Assembly (NCBI RefSeq): GCF_015668195.1
Contig: NZ_JADPFC010000002.1
Coordinates: forward strand, 558,001 to 622,000
From: Romboutsia_C sp015668195
Lineage (GTDB): Bacteria; Bacillota; Clostridia; Peptostreptococcales; Peptostreptococcaceae
Direction of reading: 5' to 3'
DNA: 64,000 bases
Part shown: in pieces, positions 26,029 through 35,148 of the stretch
Layout of the letters: the number at the start of each line of letters is the position of its first letter
Numbering within the stretch: the first letter of the stretch is position 1
The notes under the pieces: generated by a model
Told to the model about the DNA's origin: nothing
What the model saw: only the letters and a program-made list of their open reading frames with translations
Database searches by the model: none
Made by a program: the position numbers and the translations under genes

Positions 26029-28998
26029 TTATTTTCTATTATTAACTAAAGTCTTAACTTTTTCTATTACAGTAGGTTTTATTCCGCCTCCAATTTCATA
26101 AACCTTAGGAGACTTCTTCTTACCTAATATATTTTCTTGCATTTTATTAACTTCATTAGTTGCAAGAACTACAGGCATATCCTCTTTAGCACCTAGTGGT
26201 CCAACTGTAAGTGCATCTACTAAATCATTTTCTTTGGCAACTATTACGCCATCTAATTGAGTATTAGTGTAGAACTTATCTATAACTTTAGCATTAGTTT
26301 CTTTTCTATCACTTCCTGATATTCTATTTCCTGATATATCCTTTGATATAGCAGTATTTATTTGATCTATAGCACTATCAGATATACTGTTAGGTCCACC
26401 TATTATATGTCCATCTACTACATTTTCAGATTTTATATAATCATATATAGACTTAGTAAGTCCATCTTTTTTACTAAGTATTATAGGAGATTTTTCTCTT
26501 CCTGCTACTGATGCTATTGATAGTGAATCAGCTTCACCATTTCCTGCTCCTACGTATATCTTAGTTATATCATTTGTTTTATCGATTTCTTTTGCTATGT
26601 TTAATGAAGTTTCGTATCTATCATTTCCACCTATTCTTTTTACTGATATAGATGAATTTATTTTTTTAATTTCATCTATTATAGATTGTGGAATTGCATT
26701 TTCTCCACCTATTACTATTACATTTTTAGGTGATAGTCTTTTTATTTCATCTATTGAAAACTTTGGCAATGCTTTGCTGTTAGATAATAATATTGGTGCA
26801 TTCTTTACACTTGCTAGTGGTGTTGCTGTAAGCCCATCTACTAAATATTTGTTGTCTCCATTTACTATTATTACAGTATCAGCGCTTGTTGACCATCCTT
26901 GTTTAGATATTTTTGCTGCTGTTTCATATCTATCACTACCCATTAACTTTGTTACAGTTGTAGCTGGTGTTGATGGAGTTGTTCCTCCACCTCCACCTGT
27001 ATTTGGTGGATTTGTAGCATTATCTTTTGGTAATGCTTCCATTACTTCTTTAAAATCTTTAGTATTTGGAACAGTTACTTTTATATAATATACTTCACTA
27101 TTACTATTTCTATTTAAGTTAAACAATCTTGCAAATAAGCCTTGCTTTTTATATAACTTTATAGTGTAAGTAGCTTTATCATTGTCTATTTTAGGTTCTC
27201 CTACTACCTTTGGTTCATATTTGTCATCTTTTATCTTATCTATAAAATTGTTTAAGCTAATTACATCATTAGTTGCTTCAAATTCTAAAGGATTCTTTTC
27301 ATTAGTAGCATCTCCACCTAATGCATCTACTCCTTGTATACCTTGTTTTATTTCTACATTTATTATAAGTTCTGATCTATTACCTGACTCATCACTTGTA
27401 GAATACTCTATTTTATATTTTCCAGGTTTATTTGTATCTATATTATTTATTACTCTACCATCTTTATCTGTTATTAATTTTGTTATAGGTAAATCTGAGT
27501 CTACATTATCAGTTACACTTACAGCTGGTTCTTCAAATTTCATACCTTGAACCAATACAATATTAGTTTTTCCACTATACTCAAATTTTGGTGCTTCATT
27601 ATCTTCTTTTGGTTTTTCTGTTACTGTTACTATTCTTGTTTTTTTAGTAGTGTTTATTCCATCACTTATTTCATATACTAACTTATATTCTTTAGCTATT
27701 GCTGTATTTACAGTTCCAGAAATCTTTAAATCATCTAATGTTAACTTAGTTTCTCTATCATTAACACTTACTCCAGCTTTTGGATCAAAGTCTTCACCTT
27801 GCTTTATAGTTATATCTTCAACACCTAATATTCTAGGTGCTTCATTTTCTACAACATTTAATATTGTTGTAGCTGATACAGTATTTCCAAACTTATCTTT
27901 TGCACTATAAGTTAATGTATATTCTCCTGCTTCATTTAAATCAAAGTCTCCTGTTAATTTAACTTCTAATACATTCCCTTTAGCATCTGTTGCTTTTATT
28001 TCAGCTGGTAATGGATCAAATACTCCACCTTTAACTACTTCAACTCTATCTTTTACTCCTACTAAAGTAGGCTTAGTATCCCACACATCTGGTTCTACTA
28101 CTACATTCATTCTAAGACTTGCTTTTTCCCCACTACTATCTTCTACTGTAGCAATTCTTTCATAAGATCCAGACTTTAAATTATTTTCAACACCTTCAAC
28201 CTTTTGTTGTTCTCCATTTGCTCCTGTATAAGTAATTTTAACTGCTTCTTTACCTATATTAGTATCTTCTTCATCACTTACTTCTACAAACTCTTTAGCA
28301 TCGAAAGCATATCCTTCTTTTATTTTTATAATATTATTTTTCGTATCTATTATAGGTTCATTATTTCTTAAACTGTCTCCACTGTTTGTATCCCCATTGT
28401 TTAAGCTTTCTTTAAGTCTTATCTTTGGTGGCGTATTTATACTTAAAACTTTATCATCAGATAACATATCATTCTCTTCTGTAGAAGAGTTATTTGTATC
28501 TATACTTTTATAAGCCACTTTTCCTTCTTCTGTGTTTGGTAATATTTTATAAGAAGAATCTGACTTTAATCCTACTTTATCTACTTTTATCTCACATACT
28601 TCTAATACTGGACCCTTTTTTTGTAACTCAGAATCAGCTGTTACAAATATATCTATAGTCTTTTTATCATTACTTAATTTATAGTTATTAATTATAGAAC
28701 TATCTGCTTCATCCTTATTTGTAGTAGTTAGCCACTTTATATTCTCGTCCCCACCTAAAAACTTAACATTTCCATCTATTTTTAAGCTTAATTGGAAAGC
28801 TTTAACCGCATCTTTTACATTATCTATTGATATCTTTACAGTGTCTTTATCTATTTTATCTACTAACAATTTTGCTTTATCTGTATTTGCTTCATTGTTA
28901 TGATTTGATATCTCATTACTTGCATAAGCTACAGCTGCCGTCGATGCAACTACTGCTGATAAAGCAACTACTTTTGTCTTAGGATTTAATTTCGCCAT
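26029..28998 (-). CDS. CWB2-anchored surface protein with cohesin-like N-terminus and Ig-like repeats
   Basis: A 989-residue exported protein. After a signal-like segment (about 8-27) comes a 130-residue beta-rich domain (about 36-165) with VKISIDNVKDAVKAFQLSLK and later DSELQKKGPVLEVCEIKVDK. Its pattern resembles cohesin domains, which bind dockerins. Three or four Ig-like repeats (DUF5011 type, about 300-560) follow, each ending like GEYTLTYSAKDKFGNTVSA. A further domain and a PPNTGGGGGTTPS linker lead to three CWB2 repeats (about 684-989, from LMGSDRYETAAKISKQGW). It is the second gene of an operon: 82 bases downstream of the dockerin-bearing metalloprotease. I infer it is the wall-fixed receptor for that protease. 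The cohesin call is by pattern only. Confidence 0.75.
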   Translation of the reverse strand: MAKLNPKTKVVALSAVVASTAAVAYASNEISNHNNEANTDKAKLLVDKIDKDTVKISIDNVKDAVKAFQLSLKIDGNVKFLGGDENIKWLTTTNKDEADSSIINNYKLSNDKKTIDIFVTADSELQKKGPVLEVCEIKVDKVGLKSDSSYKILPNTEEGKVAYKSIDTNNSSTEENDMLSDDKVLSINTPPKIRLKESLNNGDTNSGDSLRNNEPIIDTKNNIIKIKEGYAFDAKEFVEVSDEEDTNIGKEAVKITYTGANGEQQKVEGVENNLKSGSYERIATVEDSSGEKASLRMNVVVEPDVWDTKPTLVGVKDRVEVVKGGVFDPLPAEIKATDAKGNVLEVKLTGDFDLNEAGEYTLTYSAKDKFGNTVSATTILNVVENEAPRILGVEDITIKQGEDFDPKAGVSVNDRETKLTLDDLKISGTVNTAIAKEYKLVYEISDGINTTKKTRIVTVTEKPKEDNEAPKFEYSGKTNIVLVQGMKFEEPAVSVTDNVDSDLPITKLITDKDGRVINNIDTNKPGKYKIEYSTSDESGNRSELIINVEIKQGIQGVDALGGDATNEKNPLEFEATNDVISLNNFIDKIKDDKYEPKVVGEPKIDNDKATYTIKLYKKQGLFARLFNLNRNSNSEVYYIKVTVPNTKDFKEVMEALPKDNATNPPNTGGGGGTTPSTPATTVTKLMGSDRYETAAKISKQGWSTSADTVIIVNGDNKYLVDGLTATPLASVKNAPILLSNSKALPKFSIDEIKRLSPKNVIVIGGENAIPQSIIDEIKKINSSISVKRIGGNDRYETSLNIAKEIDKTNDITKIYVGAGNGEADSLSIASVAGREKSPIILSKKDGLTKSIYDYIKSENVVDGHIIGGPNSISDSAIDQINTAISKDISGNRISGSDRKETNAKVIDKFYTNTQLDGVIVAKENDLVDALTVGPLGAKEDMPVVLATNEVNKMQENILGKKKSPKVYEIGGGIKPTVIEKVKTLVNNRK

Positions 28999-29032
28999 AA
29001 TCTCATCTCCCTGTCATATATTAGACTTTGTT

Positions 29033-29059
29033 GAGAGTAGATTTAATAAATCTACTCTC
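29033..29059 (-). other. intergenic hairpin inside the protease operon
   Basis: GAGAGTAGATTT (29033-29044) pairs perfectly with AAATCTACTCTC (29048-29059), loop of 3. There is no T run on the minus strand, so it is more likely an RNA processing or stability element than a terminator. Confidence 0.5.
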
Positions 29060-29080
29060 TAATGTTTTTATCTATTGTAT

Positions 29081-32000
29081 TTAACTTAGAGTTTTAGTTT
29101 TAATTTCAGTGTATTTTACTGCACTTCTATTCTTTCCTTGTCCACCAGATAAACTAATCTTTGGTAATTCATTTGGTACATCTATCTTAAAAGTATCACT
29201 TACTAATCTTTGTCCATCATCTTTTGCATCTGCAGTGTCCGTTCTATATAATTCTGCAAATATTTGTTTATTTTCCATGAACTGACCTATATAATCTGGC
29301 TCTACCCAATATACCCAGCTTCCTTCTGCTATTTCTTCTAAATTCCCATTATCAGGAACATCAGCCATAAGAAGACCTTTATATTTATCAGCTATATGTT
29401 CTTCATTTTCATTTAATACTAATGGTACATTAAATGCTGGGTTTCCACGGTATTCACCAGTTATAATAACAGATCCTTTTGGTATACTCTTTTTCTCATT
29501 TTCTGATGTATCTGGATTATCTACTTGGTATACAAATTCTTCACTTAGGATTCCTAAACCATTTTTGTAGTTTATATTATCATCAGACACACCAATTTCT
29601 ATATTATCTCCTGGTGGCGAAATTAAATCTAATTCAGCTATTGATATATTTGTAGCTCCTAGAGCTGTTAATTTTACAAATCTAGTGTTGTATACATTTA
29701 ATTGATTTCCACCTTCTACACCTTCTTTATCGAAGTATATAGTTTCTGTTGGATTATTTGGATCTAACTTAAATGAACCATTCTTAACAGTTGTCCAAGT
29801 TTTTCCATCATTACTTACTTCTAATTTATAGTTTTGTATAGCCGTTTTTGAAGTTTTATTTATCTTGAAGAACTTGCTAGTAGTTGTAGGTGCAGTATAT
29901 TTTATACCAGCTAAAGGTCTAACTTCATTTGCATCTATTACTACATATGGATCTTCATTTGTATCGTGTTTTTTACCTTCATATACTGTTAAGTCATTAT
30001 TATCTATAACCTTAGCCAACGAAGGATTTGGATTATTTGCATGTTCATCATAGTTTGAGTCATTTATATCAATTGTGTTACTTGTTATATTTAACTTCTC
30101 TTTATTTACACTTCCATCATGTCTTACTTTTACAGTTCCTAAATTAGCTTTTTCAGTTGCTTTTAAATTGTAATCATAAGCTATAGCTTCATATGTAAAT
30201 ACTCTGTTGTTAGAATTATCAACTACATCATTAAATATAGTTTCCCCATTTTTATTTCTCTCAACAAATCCACATGGCTTTCCATTTCTGTATATTTCAT
30301 ATCCTAATATCTTATCGCTATCTTTGTTAACAGATAATTTTATAGGCACTGTATCTTGGTTGACATAAGATTTATCTTCTATTTGCTTACCTTTATTGTC
30401 TTTTTCAAAGCTTGCTACAAGCTTAGTGTCACTTGACATATCAGCATTTTTTGCTAATCTTTGTCTTCTAGCTTCATCATTTATATATTGTATAGGTCTA
30501 GTTTCCTTATCAAACTTGCTTACATACTGTAATGTAGTTTCATTTGGTACTATACCATAAGCAAGATAGAATTTACTTAAGTCTTTATTAGCTACTTTAG
30601 ATGTCATTCTTATTAATAACTGATCTCTATCAGCATTAGCTTTTTCATTGTCAGTCATCTCTCTATATGCTCTATTTAACTTAGCAAAGTAAGAGTCATT
30701 GCTAGAGTCTTTATCATTGTCATTAAGTAGCATCTTATATGTATCATTATTTTCGTATGCTAAATATGGTTGCCATAGCATTCCAAGTACAACATTTCTA
30801 TCAGTTGATAGCCCTAAAGTATTTGAAGTTGCTTTTTCATACATCTTTTTATAAGTATCTTTGCCTAGCTTTGATGTTGGATCTTGATTAAGCATTGAAT
30901 TTGAAAGTGCAACCATTAAGTTGTTACTTGTTTCATCATAAGTTCTATTTCTAATATCTAAAACGTGACCAATCTCATGGTTAATTAAATCATCATATAA
31001 ATGAGCTTCATCTTTATTTATTAAATTTTGATTTTCATCAAATTTAAATGGAACACCTTGCATATATACAGGAACTCCTCCGTAACCTACTCCAACGTGG
31101 TGACTTGATGCATATCCAGCAGCTCCCATAATCATTCTTTGATATTTTATATTCATACGAGTTGCAGGTGCTTTATGCTTTTCATATTCTTCTTTACTTG
31201 GTGCATTTTCAACACTTTCATATACACCTTTTTTAGCATAACCTAATTGTATTTGCTGCTCCCAAGCTAAAAGTGCATTGTATACTCTTTCAACTTCATC
31301 ATTTTCATTACCCTTAAGCCCAGATTCTATTCCCTTTAGTATTTGTGATGCTGGCATAGTAAGAGTAAATCTATCTCCTTCTATATCTGTTGCATTTAAA
31401 GTTGAAGTTTGTGCATCATAAGTGTATATATTATTCTTTCTATCTTCTGCTGTAACTGATTTTTTGTACATATTAGGTAAATCTGATACGTATTTTTTAA
31501 GTTCTTTTATATATGTTCTTATTTTATCTTTTACTTCATCTTCTTTATCTTTATCATTTATAATGTTGTTTACATTTAAATGTGGTATTTCATCAACTCC
31601 AGCTAGTCTTACCTTTATAGTGGCATCAGATTTACCAGAAGCCATTCTAGCCATTACTTGTCCACCTTTTTCAACATCATTATTAAATATTTCTGGTATA
31701 GTTATTTCATGTCTTCCTGATCCTAAAGCCTTTGATTTAGTCATATATTTACTTGGTTGTCCAAAATGTTGTAAAAATGCTAATTCAACTTTTGCACCTG
31801 GATCATCTGAACCCACATAAACAACTATCTTTTTAGATTGATCTCCATCTTTACCTGGTCTTGCAACGGCACCTAAAGATTGCCAATCATTTGCCATTCC
31901 TAAAGCACTTGACCCAGAATTACTTTTTATCGTTGGATCTAATGTAGTTATTTCATTTGATAAGTTAGCTCCATTTAAAAGTGATTCAGCTACATCAAGA

Positions 32001-34741
32001 TCTTTTAATATATTAGTTCTATCTGGATTATATTCTTTACTTACTGAGTCCATTGTGTTTGCTCTTTTTCTTATATTATCTATCTCTTCTTGAGTAACAC
32101 CCTCTCTTAATTCTACTCTAAATTCATCTTTATAAAGGTTCTTTACGTCTTGTTCTATATTATCTGCTTCATGGAATTTAAGCTCTGCTATATTTACTAC
32201 TCTAGAACCATAACTAGGAATTGATGGATTAACCTGTATCTTGTTAGTTGTTATAGGTTCATTAAGTTTTATCGTAGCATACTTTTTCCCATTTGATGCT
32301 GTAGTTGATATAACCCTTGTATTATGTACCTTTGGATTATTAGGGTCTTCAAATGTACGTAATCTAACCTTCTCCGGAATTATATTCTTTCCTTGTTCTT
32401 CACTTACAGCTAAACTTATTCTATCTATAGTGTATTCTTTATTAAATTCAACTATAGGACCTCTAAAATTATCATAATGTCCCCCTGCATCCCAGTCATT
32501 TATAATGTAAATACTTGAGTAGTCATTGTCTACAACAGCAAACTCATTATTTACTTGTGCATCACTGTGATTTACAACACTTTTAATATTTTCTGTACCT
32601 ATTTCTCCATCTCCTACATTAGCCTTAGGAGTGTTTATAAGTTTATAATTAGGCATCTTCGGTGGAGTTATAGATGTTGTAGTACCTAAGTAAATTTGAG
32701 ACATCTTACTTGTTCCAAGATGATTTGTAGCAGTTACTCTTACTTCATATGTTGCTTCATCATCTAAACCATTTAATGTGTAGTTATGACTTCTGTGAAG
32801 TTTGCTTTTATCAAGATTTTTAGCCGTATTATCAACTTCATCTTCTCCTAATGTTACTCTAGGATCATTAGCTTTTATCCACTTTGTATCTTTATCTCCA
32901 AGCTTTCTGTAGAAAATATCAAAATCTCTAGCTTGTATGTGATTTTCCCAGCTTATTTTAAGAGATCTATACCCTTCTTGAACATTTAAGTTTATTGGTA
33001 CATCTGGAGCATTTATAGGGATAACTTGTATATCTGATACACTTCCCATATTTGGTTGTTTGCCATTTAATCCATAGTAGTCTTCTTTCATGTTAAAGTT
33101 TTCATCAACATTATCTGCAGTTCCATCTAAAGTGTATGGCATAAGCTCTTTTTTCTTTTCTTCTGATAATCCGCCCTCTTCTTCTGATTTATTAGCTAGA
33201 TCTTCTGCGTACCCTGAGCTCCACTCACCATTTAATGATTGTATACTTACTCTAAACTTATCGTATGGCTTTATTGCTTTATCTAATATATTTAAGTTTG
33301 TTTTATTAGTTTGTAATTTCTTTTCAGGACCAACTCTGTCACCTTTGTCATCTATCTTAAAGTATTTAACCTCATATGAAGTTACATTTGGTTGAGGATT
33401 CCAACTTATTGTTATTCTTTCATCATGTAAATTTGTAGATGTTTCTAATGTTTTTATAGTCGGTATACTTATTACTGGTTTTGGTATTTCTTTGTATACA
33501 TTGTTTAAAAACTCTATTTGAGCTATTTCAGATATGTTTTTGTTACCTCTATTTCCAGTAACATTTATAGATATTTCTTTTACTGCTATCTGACTTCCTA
33601 AATCTATAACTAAGTCATCTGATCCACTTCTAGATTTTTTAACATTCCCTCCATTAAATGGTACTTTTTGTACCTCATCACTTCCATCTACTTTATACTC
33701 TATAAACCCAGTTTCTGGCATACCTGCGTCTTCACTAGTAGATGTTGGAGCCTTTATAACTACTTGTTCCATCTCTACAGCACCACTTGTTCTAAATGAG
33801 CTTATACTAGATAAATCCATTCCTATCTTTATCGGATTTTCTTCACTTGGTGCTACGTCCTTATTTCCTATTGCTACACTAGAGTCCCCTGACACTAGAA
33901 GTTTCTTTAACTCATTTTTAGCTTCTTCCCCAGTAAGACCATTTACTGTAGTTTCTTCATTAACTGTCATTCCTACATTATCTGGGTTTATTATTGCATC
34001 AGTATTTTCAATGTAGTTTCTATCTGTAGGTATGTTTTTTTCACTACCTATACTTTCCTTTACATAAGATAAATCAGCTATATCAGTTTTTCCATCTTTG
34101 TTTATATCGTAACTGTCATTATTTGTGTTTATATTTTCTAATAATATATTGTAATCTTCCATATTTATAACATTATCTTGTCTAACATCACCTGCTGAAA
34201 ATAATGCTGGATATTCTTCATATTCATTTTGATCTTCAGTTTCTCCATAAGATTTTACAACTTGATTTTTTCTAGTTCCCACTTTTACCCTTTTTGAGTA
34301 ATTAGTTATGTCTATATTATCTACAGTTGCAGTTTTATAGCCACTAGCACTTAAGTCAAAACTATAATTACCAAGTTCTAAGTTTTCAAATATAACACGT
34401 ATAAAACTTACCATTTCACCTTCTTTAATTGGATTTTTAGATGAATTAAGTCTCTCAATAGTGTATATTTTTCCTGATTTTGTAGTTCCACTATTTGTAG
34501 CTAACGATACTTCTTCTTGAGTTTGTTCTCCCCTTAACACTAATTTCATATCATTTTGTGAATTATTTATAATTGGTGTAGCAAAGTTTATGTCTACTTC
34601 TAGTTTCCCTGTTATGGAAGTAGGTTGGCTAACTTCTGGTAAACTTGTGTTTTCATCTGTACTAACTTCAGTTGCAAACCCCTTAGCTGGAGATATAGCA
34701 AGTGTAGCCGCTAATGTACATGACATTGCCTTTTTCATCAT
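29081..34741 (-). CDS. Large secreted M60-type (enhancin-like) metalloprotease with dockerin
   Basis: 1886 residues with a signal peptide (about 1-23). A type I dockerin lies at about 183-232: two calcium loops, D185-x-R-x-D189 and the canonical D212-I-N-K-D-G-K-T-D220-I-A-D. Next are a discoidin-like domain (about 300-410), two fibronectin III-like domains (about 425-520 and 580-690) and another discoidin-like domain (about 700-850). The M60-like peptidase region (about 930-1420) has HFGQPSKYM and the zinc motif H1255-E-I-G-H1259. Further Fn3-like and discoidin-like domains (about 1575-1720) and a tail follow. M60 enzymes of gut bacteria cut mucin-type glycoproteins. It has no CWB2, LPXTG or membrane anchor, so surface display would depend on the dockerin. 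It is the first gene of the operon, under a c-di-GMP-I riboswitch. Confidence 0.85.
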   Translation of the reverse strand: MMKKAMSCTLAATLAISPAKGFATEVSTDENTSLPEVSQPTSITGKLEVDINFATPIINNSQNDMKLVLRGEQTQEEVSLATNSGTTKSGKIYTIERLNSSKNPIKEGEMVSFIRVIFENLELGNYSFDLSASGYKTATVDNIDITNYSKRVKVGTRKNQVVKSYGETEDQNEYEEYPALFSAGDVRQDNVINMEDYNILLENINTNNDSYDINKDGKTDIADLSYVKESIGSEKNIPTDRNYIENTDAIINPDNVGMTVNEETTVNGLTGEEAKNELKKLLVSGDSSVAIGNKDVAPSEENPIKIGMDLSSISSFRTSGAVEMEQVVIKAPTSTSEDAGMPETGFIEYKVDGSDEVQKVPFNGGNVKKSRSGSDDLVIDLGSQIAVKEISINVTGNRGNKNISEIAQIEFLNNVYKEIPKPVISIPTIKTLETSTNLHDERITISWNPQPNVTSYEVKYFKIDDKGDRVGPEKKLQTNKTNLNILDKAIKPYDKFRVSIQSLNGEWSSGYAEDLANKSEEEGGLSEEKKKELMPYTLDGTADNVDENFNMKEDYYGLNGKQPNMGSVSDIQVIPINAPDVPINLNVQEGYRSLKISWENHIQARDFDIFYRKLGDKDTKWIKANDPRVTLGEDEVDNTAKNLDKSKLHRSHNYTLNGLDDEATYEVRVTATNHLGTSKMSQIYLGTTTSITPPKMPNYKLINTPKANVGDGEIGTENIKSVVNHSDAQVNNEFAVVDNDYSSIYIINDWDAGGHYDNFRGPIVEFNKEYTIDRISLAVSEEQGKNIIPEKVRLRTFEDPNNPKVHNTRVISTTASNGKKYATIKLNEPITTNKIQVNPSIPSYGSRVVNIAELKFHEADNIEQDVKNLYKDEFRVELREGVTQEEIDNIRKRANTMDSVSKEYNPDRTNILKDLDVAESLLNGANLSNEITTLDPTIKSNSGSSALGMANDWQSLGAVARPGKDGDQSKKIVVYVGSDDPGAKVELAFLQHFGQPSKYMTKSKALGSGRHEITIPEIFNNDVEKGGQVMARMASGKSDATIKVRLAGVDEIPHLNVNNIINDKDKEDEVKDKIRTYIKELKKYVSDLPNMYKKSVTAEDRKNNIYTYDAQTSTLNATDIEGDRFTLTMPASQILKGIESGLKGNENDEVERVYNALLAWEQQIQLGYAKKGVYESVENAPSKEEYEKHKAPATRMNIKYQRMIMGAAGYASSHHVGVGYGGVPVYMQGVPFKFDENQNLINKDEAHLYDDLINHEIGHVLDIRNRTYDETSNNLMVALSNSMLNQDPTSKLGKDTYKKMYEKATSNTLGLSTDRNVVLGMLWQPYLAYENNDTYKMLLNDNDKDSSNDSYFAKLNRAYREMTDNEKANADRDQLLIRMTSKVANKDLSKFYLAYGIVPNETTLQYVSKFDKETRPIQYINDEARRQRLAKNADMSSDTKLVASFEKDNKGKQIEDKSYVNQDTVPIKLSVNKDSDKILGYEIYRNGKPCGFVERNKNGETIFNDVVDNSNNRVFTYEAIAYDYNLKATEKANLGTVKVRHDGSVNKEKLNITSNTIDINDSNYDEHANNPNPSLAKVIDNNDLTVYEGKKHDTNEDPYVVIDANEVRPLAGIKYTAPTTTSKFFKINKTSKTAIQNYKLEVSNDGKTWTTVKNGSFKLDPNNPTETIYFDKEGVEGGNQLNVYNTRFVKLTALGATNISIAELDLISPPGDNIEIGVSDDNINYKNGLGILSEEFVYQVDNPDTSENEKKSIPKGSVIITGEYRGNPAFNVPLVLNENEEHIADKYKGLLMADVPDNGNLEEIAEGSWVYWVEPDYIGQFMENKQIFAELYRTDTADAKDDGQRLVSDTFKIDVPNELPKISLSGGQGKNRSAVKYTEIKTKTLS

Positions 34742-34878
34742 ATTTTTACTCCTTTTATTTTTTACTTAAATATTTTACTTGGTTTAGTCATCTCTTCTTT
34801 GTTAATTACTATCTTTACTCATTTAATCAATGAAGTAATTTAAAACATTTATACAAATAAAAGACTTAAAACTTAAAA

Positions 34879-34901
34879 AGCCACTTCATTAAGAAGTGGC
34901 T
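34879..34901 (-). terminator. riboswitch-associated intrinsic terminator
   Basis: AGCCACTTC (34879-34887) pairs with GAAGTGGCT (34893-34901) and TTTTT follows on the minus strand. It lies between the c-di-GMP aptamer and the protease start codon and is the likely expression platform. Confidence 0.75.
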
Positions 34902-34964
34902 AAAAATCCCTATATTCCATTCAGTTCTACTAAATAAGCAACTTTTACTATAAAAAAATAAATA

Positions 34965-35055
34965 GTATACTGTACTAGCAACTGGCTGGCATGGTTTTTA
35001 ACTTTAGCCCCTTTAGCTTTGCGTCATTAAGTTTCCTTAATTTTGCCTATGTTTT
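34965..35055 (-). promoter_or_regulatory. c-di-GMP-I (GEMM-I) riboswitch aptamer
   Basis: On the minus strand: GGCAAAA, the stem TTAAG-GAAA-CTTAA with a GNRA tetraloop, then TGACGCAAAGC, then the tetraloop-receptor side GCTAAAGGGGCTAA, then CCATGCCAGCCAGTTGC. Order and spacing match the class I c-di-GMP aptamer as found in C. difficile. It lies in a roughly 350-base leader of the metalloprotease gene, upstream of an intrinsic terminator at 34879-34901. A weaker U-rich stop (TAGTA-CAGTA-TACTA, then U-rich) follows the aptamer directly. Whether c-di-GMP turns the operon on or off cannot be decided by eye. Confidence 0.9.
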
Positions 35056-35100
35056 ATTTTAAACTAAAAATATTTTATATTAAAATATTTCCAGCTTTCA

Positions 35101-35129
35101 ATTATACAATATACCCTTAACTTTGACAA
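35101..35129 (-). promoter_or_regulatory. sigma-A promoter of the riboswitch-protease transcript
   Basis: Minus strand TTGTCA (35124-35129), 17-base spacer, perfect TATAAT (35101-35106). Predicted start near 35094, about 40 bases before the aptamer. Confidence 0.7.
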
Positions 35130-35148
35130 TCTAAAACATTTTTTATTT

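Noticed and set aside
26597..27910. Three plus-strand frames inside the cohesin-like gene
   Set aside because: Antisense shadows without start signals; the minus frame has clear CWB2 and Ig domains.
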